64,000 nucleotides of DNA from contig NZ_JACIDJ010000006.1 of NCBI RefSeq assembly GCF_014196305.1, positions 1 through 64,000 of the forward strand. The letters are read 5' to 3'. A program made the position numbers and the translations under genes. The number at the start of each line of letters is the position of its first letter. Within the stretch, counting starts at the first letter, position 1. The notes beneath the pieces are model-generated. The model searched no databases and was not told where the DNA came from. It was given only the letters and a program-made list of their open reading frames with translations. Positions 50,179-58,375 of the stretch are shown piece by piece. The DNA is from Roseococcus suduntuyensis. GTDB lineage: Bacteria; Pseudomonadota; Alphaproteobacteria; Acetobacterales; Acetobacteraceae.

Positions 50179-50994
50179 TCAACCTTTCGCGGTTGGTAGC
50201 AGCGCCGTGACCTCGGGCGTCGTCACCGCGCCCTGCATGAAGTCGAAGCGGCCGGCGCGGAGTTCGCGCGCCGCCCCCACCAGCGCGCCCATGGCGTGGC
50301 GGTACAGCGCGCCGCCGAGCGAGACGCGCCGCACTCCTGCCGCGGCCAGTTCCTCCAGCGGCACGGGGCCGGAGCGCGGGCCGAAGACCACGTTCACTGG
50401 GCGGGGCGCCACGGCGCGCACCACGGCGCGGATGCTGTCCATGTCCGGCAGACCGGGGGCGTAGAGCACATCCGCCCCCACCTCGGCGAAGGCGACCAGG
50501 CGGCGGATGGTGTCGTCCAGGTCGGGGCGCCCGTGCAGGAAATTGTCGCAGCGCGCGGTCAGCACGATGCGCCCGCGCGCGGCCTTCGCGGCAGCCGCGA
50601 CGCGCGCCACGGCGTGGTCGAAGTCATGGATGGGGCGCGCGGGGTCGGTCGTGATGTCCTCGATGCCCAGCCCCGCGAGGCCGGCGGCGATGGCGGCCTC
50701 CACCGTCGCCACCACATCCCCGGGCGCGGGGCCGAAGCCATCCTCCAGGTCGCCATTCACCGGCAGCCCGGTCAGCCGCGCGATGAGCGCGGCATTGGCG
50801 ATGGCGGCGTCGCGGCTGATGGCCGCCCGCGCATCGGGCACGCCCGCCGCGAAGGCGATGCCGAGCGAGGTGGAGGCGAGTGCGGCAAACCCCTCCCGCG
50901 CCAGCAGCACCGCCGAGGCGCCATCCCAGGGGTTGGGCATGACGAAGCAGGGGCCCTGGTGCAGGGCGTGGAAGGCTTCATGGGCGGCGGACAT
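50179..50994 (-). CDS. Isocitrate lyase/PEP mutase family protein
   Basis: A 271-residue (beta/alpha)8 protein of the PEP mutase/isocitrate lyase superfamily. It has FVMPNPWDGASAVLL, the metal-site NGDLEDGFG (about residues 80-88) and VLTARCDNFLHG. The KKCGH motif of isocitrate lyases is absent, so a 2-methylisocitrate-lyase-like or oxaloacetate-decarboxylase-like role is possible. A GAGGAG ribosome site is present. It stands alone between the CoA-transferase genes and der. Confidence 0.88.
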   Translation of the reverse strand: MSAAHEAFHALHQGPCFVMPNPWDGASAVLLAREGFAALASTSLGIAFAAGVPDARAAISRDAAIANAALIARLTGLPVNGDLEDGFGPAPGDVVATVEAAIAAGLAGLGIEDITTDPARPIHDFDHAVARVAAAAKAARGRIVLTARCDNFLHGRPDLDDTIRRLVAFAEVGADVLYAPGLPDMDSIRAVVRAVAPRPVNVVFGPRSGPVPLEELAAAGVRRVSLGGALYRHAMGALVGAARELRAGRFDFMQGAVTTPEVTALLPTAKG

Positions 50995-51079
50995 GGCGGC
51001 GTCTCCTCGGCGCGGGCGGCAAGCCTGCACCGGGAGGAAACCGAAATGCTTCGGCGTTCTGCGAAACCCTGCCTTGCGC

Positions 51080-52444
51080 TTATTCGGCCTCGGCGTAGGG
51101 GTTCTCGGTCCCGCGCAGCTGCAGCCGGATCGGCACGCCCGGCATGTCGAATTCCGTGCGGAAACCGTTCAGCAGGTAGCGCTGGTATTCCAGCGGCACC
51201 TGCTCCGCCCGCGTGCCGAAGATCACGATGGTGGGCGGGCGTGCCTTGGGCATGGTGGCATAGCGGAGCTTGAGGCGTCGCCCATCCACCAGCGGCGGCT
51301 GGTGCTTTTCCAGCATGTGCTCGAACCAGCGGTTCAGGGCGCCGGTGCCGATGCGGCGGTTCCAGCGTTCATGGGTGCGGCGCACCGCGGGCATCAGCTT
51401 GTCCACGCCGGCACCCGTGGCGGCGGACATGGTTACCACCTCGATGCCGCGCAGCTGGTTCAGCGAGGTCTCCAGCGTGTCGGAAATACGCCCGCGCGCC
51501 GCGGCCCGATCCTCCACCGCATCCCACTTGTTCAGCGCGATGACCACGGCGCGGCCCTCGCGCTCCGCGAGGCGCGCGATGCGGATGTCCTGCTCCTCCA
51601 GCCCCAGCAGGGCGTCGAGGACCAGCACCACCACCTCCGCCTCGCGCAGGGCGTTGATGGAGGCCGCGACGCTCATTTCCTCCAGGCGGTGGGTGATGCG
51701 GGCCCGCTTGCGCATCCCCGCCGTGTCCACCACGCGGATGCGCCCCACCTCATCCTCGAATTCCGAGGCGATGGCATCGCGCGTGAGGCCGGGCTCCGGC
51801 CCGGTGATCATGCGCTCCTCGCCGATGAGGGTGTTCAGCAGCGTGGATTTTCCCGCGTTAGGCCGGCCCAGGATGGCGAGGCGCAGCGGGCGGTTAGCAT
51901 CGTCCTGCGCGTCGTCCTTGAGCGGCGCGGGCAGGTGCTCCGCGATCTCGTCCATGAGGGTGCCGATGCCCTCGCCATGCTCGGCCGAGACGGCGATGGG
52001 GTCGCCCAGCCCCAGCTCATAGGCCTCCATGGCGGCGGAAGCGCCGCCGCGCCCCTCGGCCTTGTTGGCCACCAGGATCACGGGGCGCCGGGCGCGGCGC
52101 AGCCAGTTGGCGAAGGCGCGGTCGGCCGCCGTGATGCCGGCGCGCACATCCACCACGAAGATGGCGACGTCGGCCATTTCCAGCGCCGCCTCGCTGCTGG
52201 CGCGCATGCGGCCGAACAGCGTCTCGGGGGCCGCTTCCTCCAGCCCCGCCGTGTCCACCAGCATCACGTCGCGGCCGGCGATCATCGTCTCGGCTTCCTT
52301 GCGGTCGCGCGTGACGCCGGGCGTGTCGTCCACGATGGCGATGCGCCGCCCGACCAGCCGGTTGAACAGGGAGGATTTCCCCACATTCGGCCGGCCCAAT
52401 ATGGCGACGACGGGCAGGCTGCCGCCGGTTTCGGGCGTGCTCAT
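51080..52444 (-). CDS. der: Ribosome-assembly GTPase Der (EngA)
   Basis: A 454-residue protein with two GTPase domains and a C-terminal KH-like domain; it acts in late 50S assembly. G1 motifs are GRPNVGKSS (domain 1) and GRPNAGKST (domain 2); DTPGVTRDR and DTAGLEEA, then DTAGMRKRA, mark the switch regions. Base-recognition motifs are NKAEG and NKWD. Its ATG overlaps the bamB stop (ATGA at 52444-52441). The order yfgM-bamB-der is widely conserved. Confidence 0.97.
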   Translation of the reverse strand: MSTPETGGSLPVVAILGRPNVGKSSLFNRLVGRRIAIVDDTPGVTRDRKEAETMIAGRDVMLVDTAGLEEAAPETLFGRMRASSEAALEMADVAIFVVDVRAGITAADRAFANWLRRARRPVILVANKAEGRGGASAAMEAYELGLGDPIAVSAEHGEGIGTLMDEIAEHLPAPLKDDAQDDANRPLRLAILGRPNAGKSTLLNTLIGEERMITGPEPGLTRDAIASEFEDEVGRIRVVDTAGMRKRARITHRLEEMSVAASINALREAEVVVLVLDALLGLEEQDIRIARLAEREGRAVVIALNKWDAVEDRAAARGRISDTLETSLNQLRGIEVVTMSAATGAGVDKLMPAVRRTHERWNRRIGTGALNRWFEHMLEKHQPPLVDGRRLKLRYATMPKARPPTIVIFGTRAEQVPLEYQRYLLNGFRTEFDMPGVPIRLQLRGTENPYAEAE

Positions 52445-53826
52445 CCCACGCCGCGCAGTGCCACGACGCTGCCGCTGTCCACCAGCAGGTAGGCGCCTTC
52501 CAGCGCCAGCGCCGGCTGCAGGGTGCAGCCCGATGGCAGGCGGGAGCGTGCGATGATCTCGCCCGCATCCGCGTCCACCTCGATGGCCTGGCCCGTGCTG
52601 CTGGTCAGCAGCAGACGCCCGCCGCCGAGGACGGGCGGGCCGTAGAGGATGGGGTCGCGCCGCCGGTCGGGGTCGCCGAAGGAGGGCAGGGCGGTGATCC
52701 AGCGGATGCGCCCATCCTCGCGCCCCATGCAGATCAGTTCCGCTTCGCGCGAGAGCAGCCACACCCAGTCGCCGGCGGCCGCCACCGTCACGGGGCCGCC
52801 CACGTCGCGCTCCCATACCCGCCGGCCCGAGCGCAGGTCGAGCGAGGCGCTGGTGCCGCCCACGCTGGTCACATGCACGCGCCCACGGTCAATGACGGGC
52901 ATGGCCGTGATGGCGCTGATGTCGGAGAGCGAGGGCGCGCCGGAACGCGCCATGCCCAGGCTCTCGGTCCAGACGGTGCGGCCATCGGCGACGCGCAGCG
53001 CCACGATCTCGCCCGAGGCGAGGCCCATCACCGCGATGTCCCCGTCCACGGCGGGGCTGGGTTGGCCCAGCATCAGCGCCTGCACGGGCGTGCCGCGGAA
53101 GGACCAGGCGCGGCTGCCATCCTGGGTGGAGAAGGCCACCACATTGTTCTCGATATTGGGCACCAGGATGCGCCCGCCCGCCACCGCGATGCCGCCGCGC
53201 GCGGCCGAAGGCATGGGCGCGCGCCAGCGGATCTCGCCGGTGGCGGGGTCCAGCGCCATGACCTCGGCCATCCCGGTCACGACGTAGAGGCTGCCCTCGT
53301 GCAGGGCCATTGCCCCGCCCAGCGCGCCGCCGCGTGAATCCTCGGGGCGGGTGTCGCGCTGCCAGCGGCGGCTGCCGCGCGCGATGTCGAGCGCCGAGAC
53401 GCGGCCCATCGCGTCCATGGCGTAGACCGTCTCGCCCTCGACCAAGGGCGGGGCGGTCATGCGCTGGCGGTAGCCGGTGCCGGTGCCGATGGAACTGCGC
53501 CACACCTCGCCCAGCGGGCGGGCCAGGGCCAGGTGCCCCGGCGCATGGCCGGCATTGCCGCCGGGCGTGGTCCAGGCCGTGTTGACCACCGGCGCGGGCA
53601 GGGTGAAGGGCCGGGCCTGGGCCGAGGCATCCACCCCCAGCGTGCGCTGGGCCGAGAGAACGGGCGCGCGGCTGCCGGGCAGCGGTTCCTTGCGGGTGCC
53701 GAGCAGACGGTCGGTCGCATCGGTGATGGTGTCGCAGCCGGCGACCAGCGCGGCGGCGCCCAGCAGGGCGGCGCGGCGGCCCCAAAGGCGGCAGCCCTGG
53801 GGGCGGGCATTCACGGGCGTGTCCAT
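52441..53826 (-). CDS. bamB: Outer membrane assembly lipoprotein BamB
   Basis: A 461-residue lipoprotein of the BAM complex, which inserts beta-barrel proteins in the outer membrane. The signal ends in the lipobox VAGC (Cys31), preceded by a fairly long cytoplasmic-side tail with WGRRAALLGAAAL. The mature part is a PQQ-like beta-propeller with repeats such as VYAMDAMGRVSALDIARGSRRW and VMALDPATGEIRW (parts). Its ATG overlaps the yfgM-like stop (TGATG) and its stop overlaps the der start. Confidence 0.93.
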   Translation of the reverse strand: MDTPVNARPQGCRLWGRRAALLGAAALVAGCDTITDATDRLLGTRKEPLPGSRAPVLSAQRTLGVDASAQARPFTLPAPVVNTAWTTPGGNAGHAPGHLALARPLGEVWRSSIGTGTGYRQRMTAPPLVEGETVYAMDAMGRVSALDIARGSRRWQRDTRPEDSRGGALGGAMALHEGSLYVVTGMAEVMALDPATGEIRWRAPMPSAARGGIAVAGGRILVPNIENNVVAFSTQDGSRAWSFRGTPVQALMLGQPSPAVDGDIAVMGLASGEIVALRVADGRTVWTESLGMARSGAPSLSDISAITAMPVIDRGRVHVTSVGGTSASLDLRSGRRVWERDVGGPVTVAAAGDWVWLLSREAELICMGREDGRIRWITALPSFGDPDRRRDPILYGPPVLGGGRLLLTSSTGQAIEVDADAGEIIARSRLPSGCTLQPALALEGAYLLVDSGSVVALRGVG

Positions 53827-54476
53827 CAGCTTCCCATTCCTTGCATCAGGCGGTTCGCGCGTTCCCGGATTCCGGGCGGCGTCGCCGCATCGGCCAGCAG
53901 GGCCTGAAGATGTCCGCGCGCCTCGGCATTGCGTCCGGCGCGCAGCGCGACCAGCGCCAGGACCTCCCGCGCCGAGGCGCGCCAGGGGGCGGCATTGCCC
54001 GCCAGCGGGGTGAGGCGGGCCGTGATCTCGCCCGCATCGGCCACGTCCACCGCGTGCAGGCCCCATAGCACGGTGGCGAGGTCACGGTAGAGGCTGTCCA
54101 CCCCGCCATCGCCGGCCAGGGCGTTGTAGGCGGCCAGCGCCTCGTCACGCTGGCCCGTCTCTGCCAGGAGGGCGGCGGCGCGCAGCCGGGCCAGGGTGCG
54201 GTAGCCGGGGGGTGCCTCGGTGGCGATGGCGTTGAAGCGCTCGGCGGCCGCGCGCATGTCCGCGCCCTCGGCCGCGGCCTGCTGGGCCACGGTCAGGAAT
54301 TGCGCGGCGGCCTGGCCGGCCTGGCGATTCTCATACCAGCGCCAGCCTTGCCAGCCGGCCACGCCCGCCAACAGCAGCAGCAGCACGCCGGCCAGCAGGC
54401 TGCCGTAGCGCGAGGCCAGCCGCTTGGCGCGTTCGGCGCGCAGTTCCTCATCAACTTCGTCAACAAGATCGGGCAA
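53826..54476 (-). CDS. YfgM-like TPR membrane protein
   Basis: A 216-residue protein with one transmembrane helix (about residues 24-43) and a periplasmic tetratricopeptide-like helical domain (about 50-212). It matches the YfgM-like (TPR_21) proteins that assist SecYEG and BamB. The start is TTG at 54476 (MPDLVDEVDEELRAERAKRLA, quoted in part); no ATG or GTG is available near the conserved N-terminus. It is the first gene of yfgM-bamB-der. Confidence 0.85.
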   Translation of the reverse strand: MPDLVDEVDEELRAERAKRLASRYGSLLAGVLLLLLAGVAGWQGWRWYENRQAGQAAAQFLTVAQQAAAEGADMRAAAERFNAIATEAPPGYRTLARLRAAALLAETGQRDEALAAYNALAGDGGVDSLYRDLATVLWGLHAVDVADAGEITARLTPLAGNAAPWRASAREVLALVALRAGRNAEARGHLQALLADAATPPGIRERANRLMQGMGS

Positions 54477-54569
54477 GGCTCTGGGCTTTTCCGGATGTGG
54501 GCCGCGTGGGAGCAGGGGGTATAGCTTGCGCTTCGCCTTGCGTTAAGGCTGGGCGTGCTGGAAGGGGGT

Positions 54570-54968
54570 ATGGCTCCCTTTCCCCGGCGTTTCCTCCCCC
54601 TGCTGCTGGCCCTGGCGCTGCCCGCCTGCGACGGCCCCTCACTGGTCGGGCTGGGGGCGGCGACGGTCGTTTCCCTGCCGCTGACCGGCCGCGCGCCGCC
54701 CGATTTGCTGGTGAGCGCCGTCACTGGGCGGGACTGCTCCATCGTCCGGCTGGACCGCGGCATGAGCTATTGCGCCGCCCCCGCCCCGGCCCCCGGCAAC
54801 GCGCCCTATTGCACGCGCAGCCTGGGCCAGGCGGATTGCTGGGTGACGCGACCCCCCATGCTCGGCCCGCCACTCTCCACCGGCCCACGTGGCGTGGTGG
54901 ACGGCCCCACCAGCCTGACCCCCGCGCAGGAGGCCGACCGCGCGGCGCGCTGGCCCGGGCTGTTCTGA
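54570..54968 (+). CDS. Small lipoprotein, unknown function
   Basis: A 132-residue lipoprotein. The signal has a lipobox LPAC (Cys20). The mature part contains VVSLPLTGRAPPDLLVSAVTGRDCSIVRLDRGMSYC in parts (RDCSIVRLDRG) and four further cysteines (YC, YCTR, DCW), suggesting disulfides in the periplasm. The family is not recognised, though the DCSIVRL motif is familiar from alphaproteobacterial lipoproteins. GGAAGG lies just upstream. It is divergent from yfgM with 93 bases between starts. Confidence 0.75.
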   Translation: MAPFPRRFLPLLLALALPACDGPSLVGLGAATVVSLPLTGRAPPDLLVSAVTGRDCSIVRLDRGMSYCAAPAPAPGNAPYCTRSLGQADCWVTRPPMLGPPLSTGPRGVVDGPTSLTPAQEADRAARWPGLF

Positions 54969-55011
54969 TGGGCGCTTGACGCAGCATCTTGTTGGTGGGA
55001 AATTTTCTCAT

Positions 55012-55587
55012 ATGCAAGACGTCGCGCTGTTGGATGACCCACTTGAACGCCGCATCGCCGCGCGCCTCGCCGCGTTGCGCGCCGAATCCGGACTGTCGCT
55101 GGAGGAACTGGCGCAGCGCAGCGGCATTTCCCGCGCCACCCTCTCCCGCCTCGAACGCGGGGAGACCAGCCCCACCGCCGCCATGCTGGGTCGTCTTTGC
55201 GCCGTGCACGGCTGGACCCTGTCGCGGCTGATGGCCGAGGCCGAGGGTGCCGCCCCCGCCCTGGTGCGCCTGGCTGACCAGCCCCGATGGACCGACCCCG
55301 AGACAGGCTTTCGCCGCCGTGCCGCCTCGCCCCCGGGGGCGGGGCTGCGCATGGAGATGGTGGCGGGCGAATTGCCGGCGGGGGCGGCCATCGCCTATCC
55401 CGCGCCGCCCGTGCCGCGAATGGAGCAACATTTGCTGCTGACGACGGGCGCGTTGCGCTTCGAGCATGGGCCACAGGGCTGGGATCTGGCACCGGGCGAC
55501 TGCCTGCGCCTGATCCTGAACGGTCCCACAAGGCTGGCGGCGGGGCCGGATGGCGCCGCCTACCTCATCGCGATCGCCGCGCCATGA
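55012..55587 (+). CDS. XRE-family transcriptional regulator with C-terminal cupin domain
   Basis: A 191-residue regulator. The helix-turn-helix (about residues 15-68) includes LSLEELAQRSGISRATLSRLERGETSPTAAMLGRLC in parts (QRSGISRATLSRLERGE). The C-terminal cupin-like part (about 85-190) probably binds a small ligand. The start at 55012 has no ribosome site in the AT-rich upstream, with TTGACG at 54976, so the message could be leaderless. The stop overlaps the GNAT gene (ATGA), which is a likely partner. Confidence 0.9.
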   Translation: MQDVALLDDPLERRIAARLAALRAESGLSLEELAQRSGISRATLSRLERGETSPTAAMLGRLCAVHGWTLSRLMAEAEGAAPALVRLADQPRWTDPETGFRRRAASPPGAGLRMEMVAGELPAGAAIAYPAPPVPRMEQHLLLTTGALRFEHGPQGWDLAPGDCLRLILNGPTRLAAGPDGAAYLIAIAAP

Positions 55588-56105
55588 CCGTGGAGGAACT
55601 GGACGCGCCCGCCGCCGAGGCCGCGCTGCCTGAACTGGCCGAAATCCTGCACGGCTGCGTCCATGGCGGGGCCAGCGTGGGGTTCATCCTGCCCTTCGCC
55701 CCGGAGGATTCCGCCCATTGGTGGCGCGCCAAGGTGCTGCCCGCCGTGGCGGAGGGGGAGCGGCGGCTGCTGGTGGCCCGCCGCGCGGGTCGCATCCTGG
55801 GTACGGCCCAGCTCGACCTCGGCACCCCGCCCAACCAGCGCCACCGGGCCGAGGTGTGCAAGGTTCTGGTCCACCCGGACACCCGCCGCCAGGGCCTGGG
55901 CCGGACGCTGATGGCGGCGGTGGAGCCCCTCGCCCGCGCCGAGGGGCGAAGCCTGCTCACCCTCGACACCGTGGCCGGTAGCGCCGCGCAGCCTCTCTAT
56001 GAATCGTTGGGCTATGTGCTGGTAGGGGTGCTGCCCGGCTGGGCGCGCGCGGCGCGGGAGGACCGGCTGGAGGGCACCGCCATCATGTACAAGCGCCTCG
56101 GATGA
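55584..56105 (+). CDS. GNAT family N-acetyltransferase
   Basis: A 173-residue acetyltransferase. The acetyl-CoA site has VCKVLVHPDTRRQGLGRTLM (residues 93-112, motif A with RRQGLGR) and a C-terminal LYESLGYVLVG motif B. The acceptor is unknown. It overlaps the regulator gene upstream and the small gene downstream (both ATGA), giving a three-gene coupled set. Confidence 0.9.
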   Translation: MTVEELDAPAAEAALPELAEILHGCVHGGASVGFILPFAPEDSAHWWRAKVLPAVAEGERRLLVARRAGRILGTAQLDLGTPPNQRHRAEVCKVLVHPDTRRQGLGRTLMAAVEPLARAEGRSLLTLDTVAGSAAQPLYESLGYVLVGVLPGWARAAREDRLEGTAIMYKRLG

Positions 56106-56380
56106 CGGCGCCAGCTTGTTGTCATGCCGCATTTTCCGAGTCGCCGAGCGTCTCGGCTCAGCTCGAAAATGCTCCGGGCCACAATGGCGGCCCGCCGCTG
56201 GAGGAGGAGGACCCTGGCGGCGCCTCCTGGCGGCAATGGATATGGCGACGCGCGCACCGCCGCGCCTGGAAGACCCCGCCGCCCGAGATCGCGCTGCGGC
56301 GCCTGGCGCGGGCGGAGGAACTGGGGATGACCTACCGGGAGTACACGCTGGAAATCCTGGAGCGCGGGCGGCATTTGTAG
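56102..56380 (+). CDS. Conserved small protein, unknown function
   Basis: A 92-residue protein. Its variable N-terminus is followed by a conserved-looking region GHNGGPPLEEE then WRRAHRRAWKTPPPEIALRR and LGMTYREYTLEILERGRHL. This pattern is familiar as an uncharacterised alphaproteobacterial protein. Arg- and Trp-rich, it may bind nucleic acid; that is a guess. The start overlaps the GNAT stop. It is convergent with pyrC; a GC palindrome repeat lies between. Confidence 0.7.
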   Translation: MTAPACCHAAFSESPSVSAQLENAPGHNGGPPLEEEDPGGASWRQWIWRRAHRRAWKTPPPEIALRRLARAEELGMTYREYTLEILERGRHL

Positions 56381-56416
56381 GGCGGCGTCACCCAAAGCGC
56401 CGGGAACAGCCCCGCC

Positions 56417-56524
56417 AGAATCCGGCCGCGCCGCGGCCGGCGCGCCCAGACCGACCAGCAAGCCCGCGCGTCCGGCGCGGCGGGCAAGCCCCGCGGCCGG
56501 AGGCCGCGCCCGGCGCCTGAGGGC
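56417..56524 (+). repeat. GC palindrome element, copy Y
   Basis: It shares its ends (AGAATCCGGCCGC and GGCGCCTGAGGGC) and hairpin order with copy X at 13815-13917. CCGGCCGC/GCGGCCGG is followed by GCGGCC/GGCCGC with loop GGA, which replaces GCCGGC/GCCGGC of copy X. It fills the 150-base gap between the convergent small gene and pyrC. Confidence 0.7.
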
Positions 56525-56530
56525 GGAAAA

Positions 56531-57847
56531 CTATCTGAATTCCACCGGCTTGCCCGTGGGCGCGCCCAGCACCTCGCCCTCGCGCATCACCACATTCCCG
56601 CGCACGATGGTCCCCACCGGCCAGCCCTGGCAGCGATACCCGGCGAAGGGCGTCCAGCCGCAGGGGCTCGCGATCCAGTCCTCCGTGATCTCGCGGCTGG
56701 CGGCCATGTCCACCAGGGTGAAGTCGGCGTCGTAACCGACCGCGAGGCGGCCCTTGTTCACCGCGCCATAGACCCGCGCCGGCCCAGCGCACATCAGATC
56801 CACGAGCCGCATGAGGCTGAGGCGCCCCTGGCTCACATGGTCCAGCATGACGGGGACGATGGTCTGCACGCCGGTCAGCCCCGCCGCCGTGTCGGGCCAG
56901 GGGCGTTCCTTGGCGGCGCGGGAATGTGGCGCGTGGTCGCTGCCCACCACGTCCACCGTGCCGTTGCGGACGGCCTCCCAGGCAGCCTCCAGGTGGCGGC
57001 GGTCGCGGATCGGGGGGTTCATGACCGCATAGCCGCCGAGGCGGTCATAGGCCTCGTCGGTCTGGGTCAGGTGGTTCATCAGCACCTCGACGGTGCAGAG
57101 GTCGCGGAAGCTGGCCAGGTATTCCAGCTCCTCCGCGCTGCTGACGTGCAGGATATGCGCGGGGCGGCCGGTCTTGCGGGCCAGCGCCATGAGGCGCTTG
57201 GTGCCCAGCATGGCCGTCTCGACGTCGCGCCACTCCATGTGGTTGCGGTGGGGCATGCCCGCGGTGAACAGCTTCTTGCGTTCCTGCAGGCGATACTCGT
57301 CCTCGGAATGGTAGCAGATGCGCCGGCGGCCGGAGCGCATCACGGCCTCCAGCGTCGCGTCGTCCTCGATCAGCAGGTCGCCGGTGGAGGAGCCGGCGAA
57401 GACCTTCACCGCGCAGACATTTTCCTCGGTCTCCAGCGAGGCCAGCTCCGCGATGTTCTTCTTGGACGCGCCCACGTAAAGGCCCATGTCGCACCAGGCG
57501 TGTTCGCTCACATGGCCGCGCTTCCAGGCGAGCTGGTCGCTGTCCGTGATAGAAGGGCTGGTGTTGGGCATGTCGAAGACGGCGGCCAGCCCACCCAGCA
57601 CGGCGGCCCTGGTGCCGGTGGCGATGGTCTCGACGTTGGGATCACCCGGCTCGCGCAGGTGGACATGGGCGTCGATCAGCCCGGGCAGGACATGCAGCCG
57701 CGCGCAGTCCAGCACCTGATCGGCCTCGGCCTTGCGCAGGTCGCCCATGGCGGCGATGCGACCGTCGCGCACGCCGATGTCCAAAGGCTCGATGCCCCAG
57801 GGCAGGACGGCCTGGCCGCCGCGCAGGATCATGTCGAAACGGGGCAT
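56531..57847 (-). CDS. pyrC: Dihydroorotase, class I
   Basis: A 438-residue zinc amidohydrolase that cyclises carbamoyl aspartate to dihydroorotate. Metal ligands are His61 and His63 (DAHVHLREPG), the carboxylated Lys148 (CAVKVFAGS), further His in HILHVS and the Asp in SDHAPH. This is the long, class I form. An allantoinase or hydantoinase role is less likely given SDHAPHSRAAKE and MPNTSPS. A GGAGAG site precedes the ATG. It is divergent from a DUF1289 gene. Confidence 0.9.
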   Translation of the reverse strand: MPRFDMILRGGQAVLPWGIEPLDIGVRDGRIAAMGDLRKAEADQVLDCARLHVLPGLIDAHVHLREPGDPNVETIATGTRAAVLGGLAAVFDMPNTSPSITDSDQLAWKRGHVSEHAWCDMGLYVGASKKNIAELASLETEENVCAVKVFAGSSTGDLLIEDDATLEAVMRSGRRRICYHSEDEYRLQERKKLFTAGMPHRNHMEWRDVETAMLGTKRLMALARKTGRPAHILHVSSAEELEYLASFRDLCTVEVLMNHLTQTDEAYDRLGGYAVMNPPIRDRRHLEAAWEAVRNGTVDVVGSDHAPHSRAAKERPWPDTAAGLTGVQTIVPVMLDHVSQGRLSLMRLVDLMCAGPARVYGAVNKGRLAVGYDADFTLVDMAASREITEDWIASPCGWTPFAGYRCQGWPVGTIVRGNVVMREGEVLGAPTGKPVEFR

Positions 57848-57936
57848 TCCACTCTCCGGTCAGAAACGGGCGCCCAAGCTATCCCGTGCATCCCGGATGG
57901 ACGCAAGCCATGGACAGGGGGGCGCAGCCAGGGCAC

Positions 57937-58119
57937 ATGCAGCGCCCCATGGCCACCCCCTCGCCCTGCACCGGAGAATGCCGCGTCGGCGCACAGGGCG
58001 TCTGCCGTGGCTGCGGGCGGACGCTGGACGAGATCGCCGCCTGGTCCACCGCCACCGAGGCGCAGCGCGCGGCGATCGTGAAGGCTGCAATGGCGCGTCG
58101 GCCGGCGCCTGGCGCCTGA
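57937..58119 (+). CDS. DUF1289 domain-containing protein
   Basis: A 60-residue protein with the DUF1289 cysteine pattern: SPCTGECRVGAQGVCRGCGRT followed by LDEIAAW (four Cys, likely one metal site). The function of DUF1289 is unknown. The start at 57937 (MQRPMATPSPC) is chosen; 57910 and 57949 are alternatives. Its TGA stop lies inside the first unit of the 57-bp tandem repeat, so the repeat also supplies the last codons. Confidence 0.82.
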   Translation: MQRPMATPSPCTGECRVGAQGVCRGCGRTLDEIAAWSTATEAQRAAIVKAAMARRPAPGA

Positions 58120-58338
58120 TCCGCGAAGGCCGGATGGCCGGAGCGGTGAATCAGTCGCCCGAAAACCGGCGCCTGATCCGCGAAGGCCGGATGGCCGGAG
58201 CGGTGAATCAGTCGCCCGAAAACCGGCGCCTGATCCGCGGAGGCCGGATGGCCGGAGCGGTGAATCAGTCGCCCAAAAACCGGCGCCTGATCCGCGGAGG
58301 CCGGATGGCCGGAGCGGTGAATCAGTCGCCCGAAAAAG
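58111..58338 (+). repeat. Four tandem 57-bp units, CTGAT-type repeat variant
   Basis: Units start at 58111, 58168, 58225 and 58282. Each contains CTGAT, CCGC, a GGCC-GGAT-GGCC mini-hairpin, GCGG, then TGAATCAGTCGCCC. The four units differ at only a few positions (GCGAAGG versus GCGGAGG; one CCCAAAAA). The outer CTGAT...ATCAG and TGAATCAG are shared with the copies at 11.6, 27 and 43 kb, while the inner stem is CCGC/GCGG instead of CGCC.../...GGCG. The 57-base unit is a whole number of codons and is open in several frames, but I see no gene in it. Confidence 0.88.
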
Positions 58339-58340
58339 GA

Positions 58341-58375
58341 TAGGGCGCCATCCACCAAAGGTGGACCGCGCCCTA
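58341..58375 (-). terminator. Hairpin overlapping the stop codon of the TPR gene
   Basis: TAGGGCGC (58341-58348) pairs with GCGCCCTA (58368-58375), with a further TCCACC/GGTGGA stem inside. On the minus strand the TAG stop of the TPR gene forms the base of the stem. It may end transcription from either side. Confidence 0.6.

Noticed and set aside
54976-55011. Upstream TTG start for the XRE regulator
   Set aside because: It would add an extension before the usual N-terminus, and the TTGACG there reads better as a promoter -35 element.
58111-58338. Possible CRISPR array
   Set aside because: The units are contiguous 57-bp tandem copies without unique spacers, and no cas genes are present.
57732-58343. 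203-codon plus-strand frame running through the 57-bp repeats, giving a repetitive peptide
   Set aside because: The frame is open because 57 is a multiple of three; its 5' part is the shadow of pyrC and it has no ribosome site. Treated as non-coding repeats.
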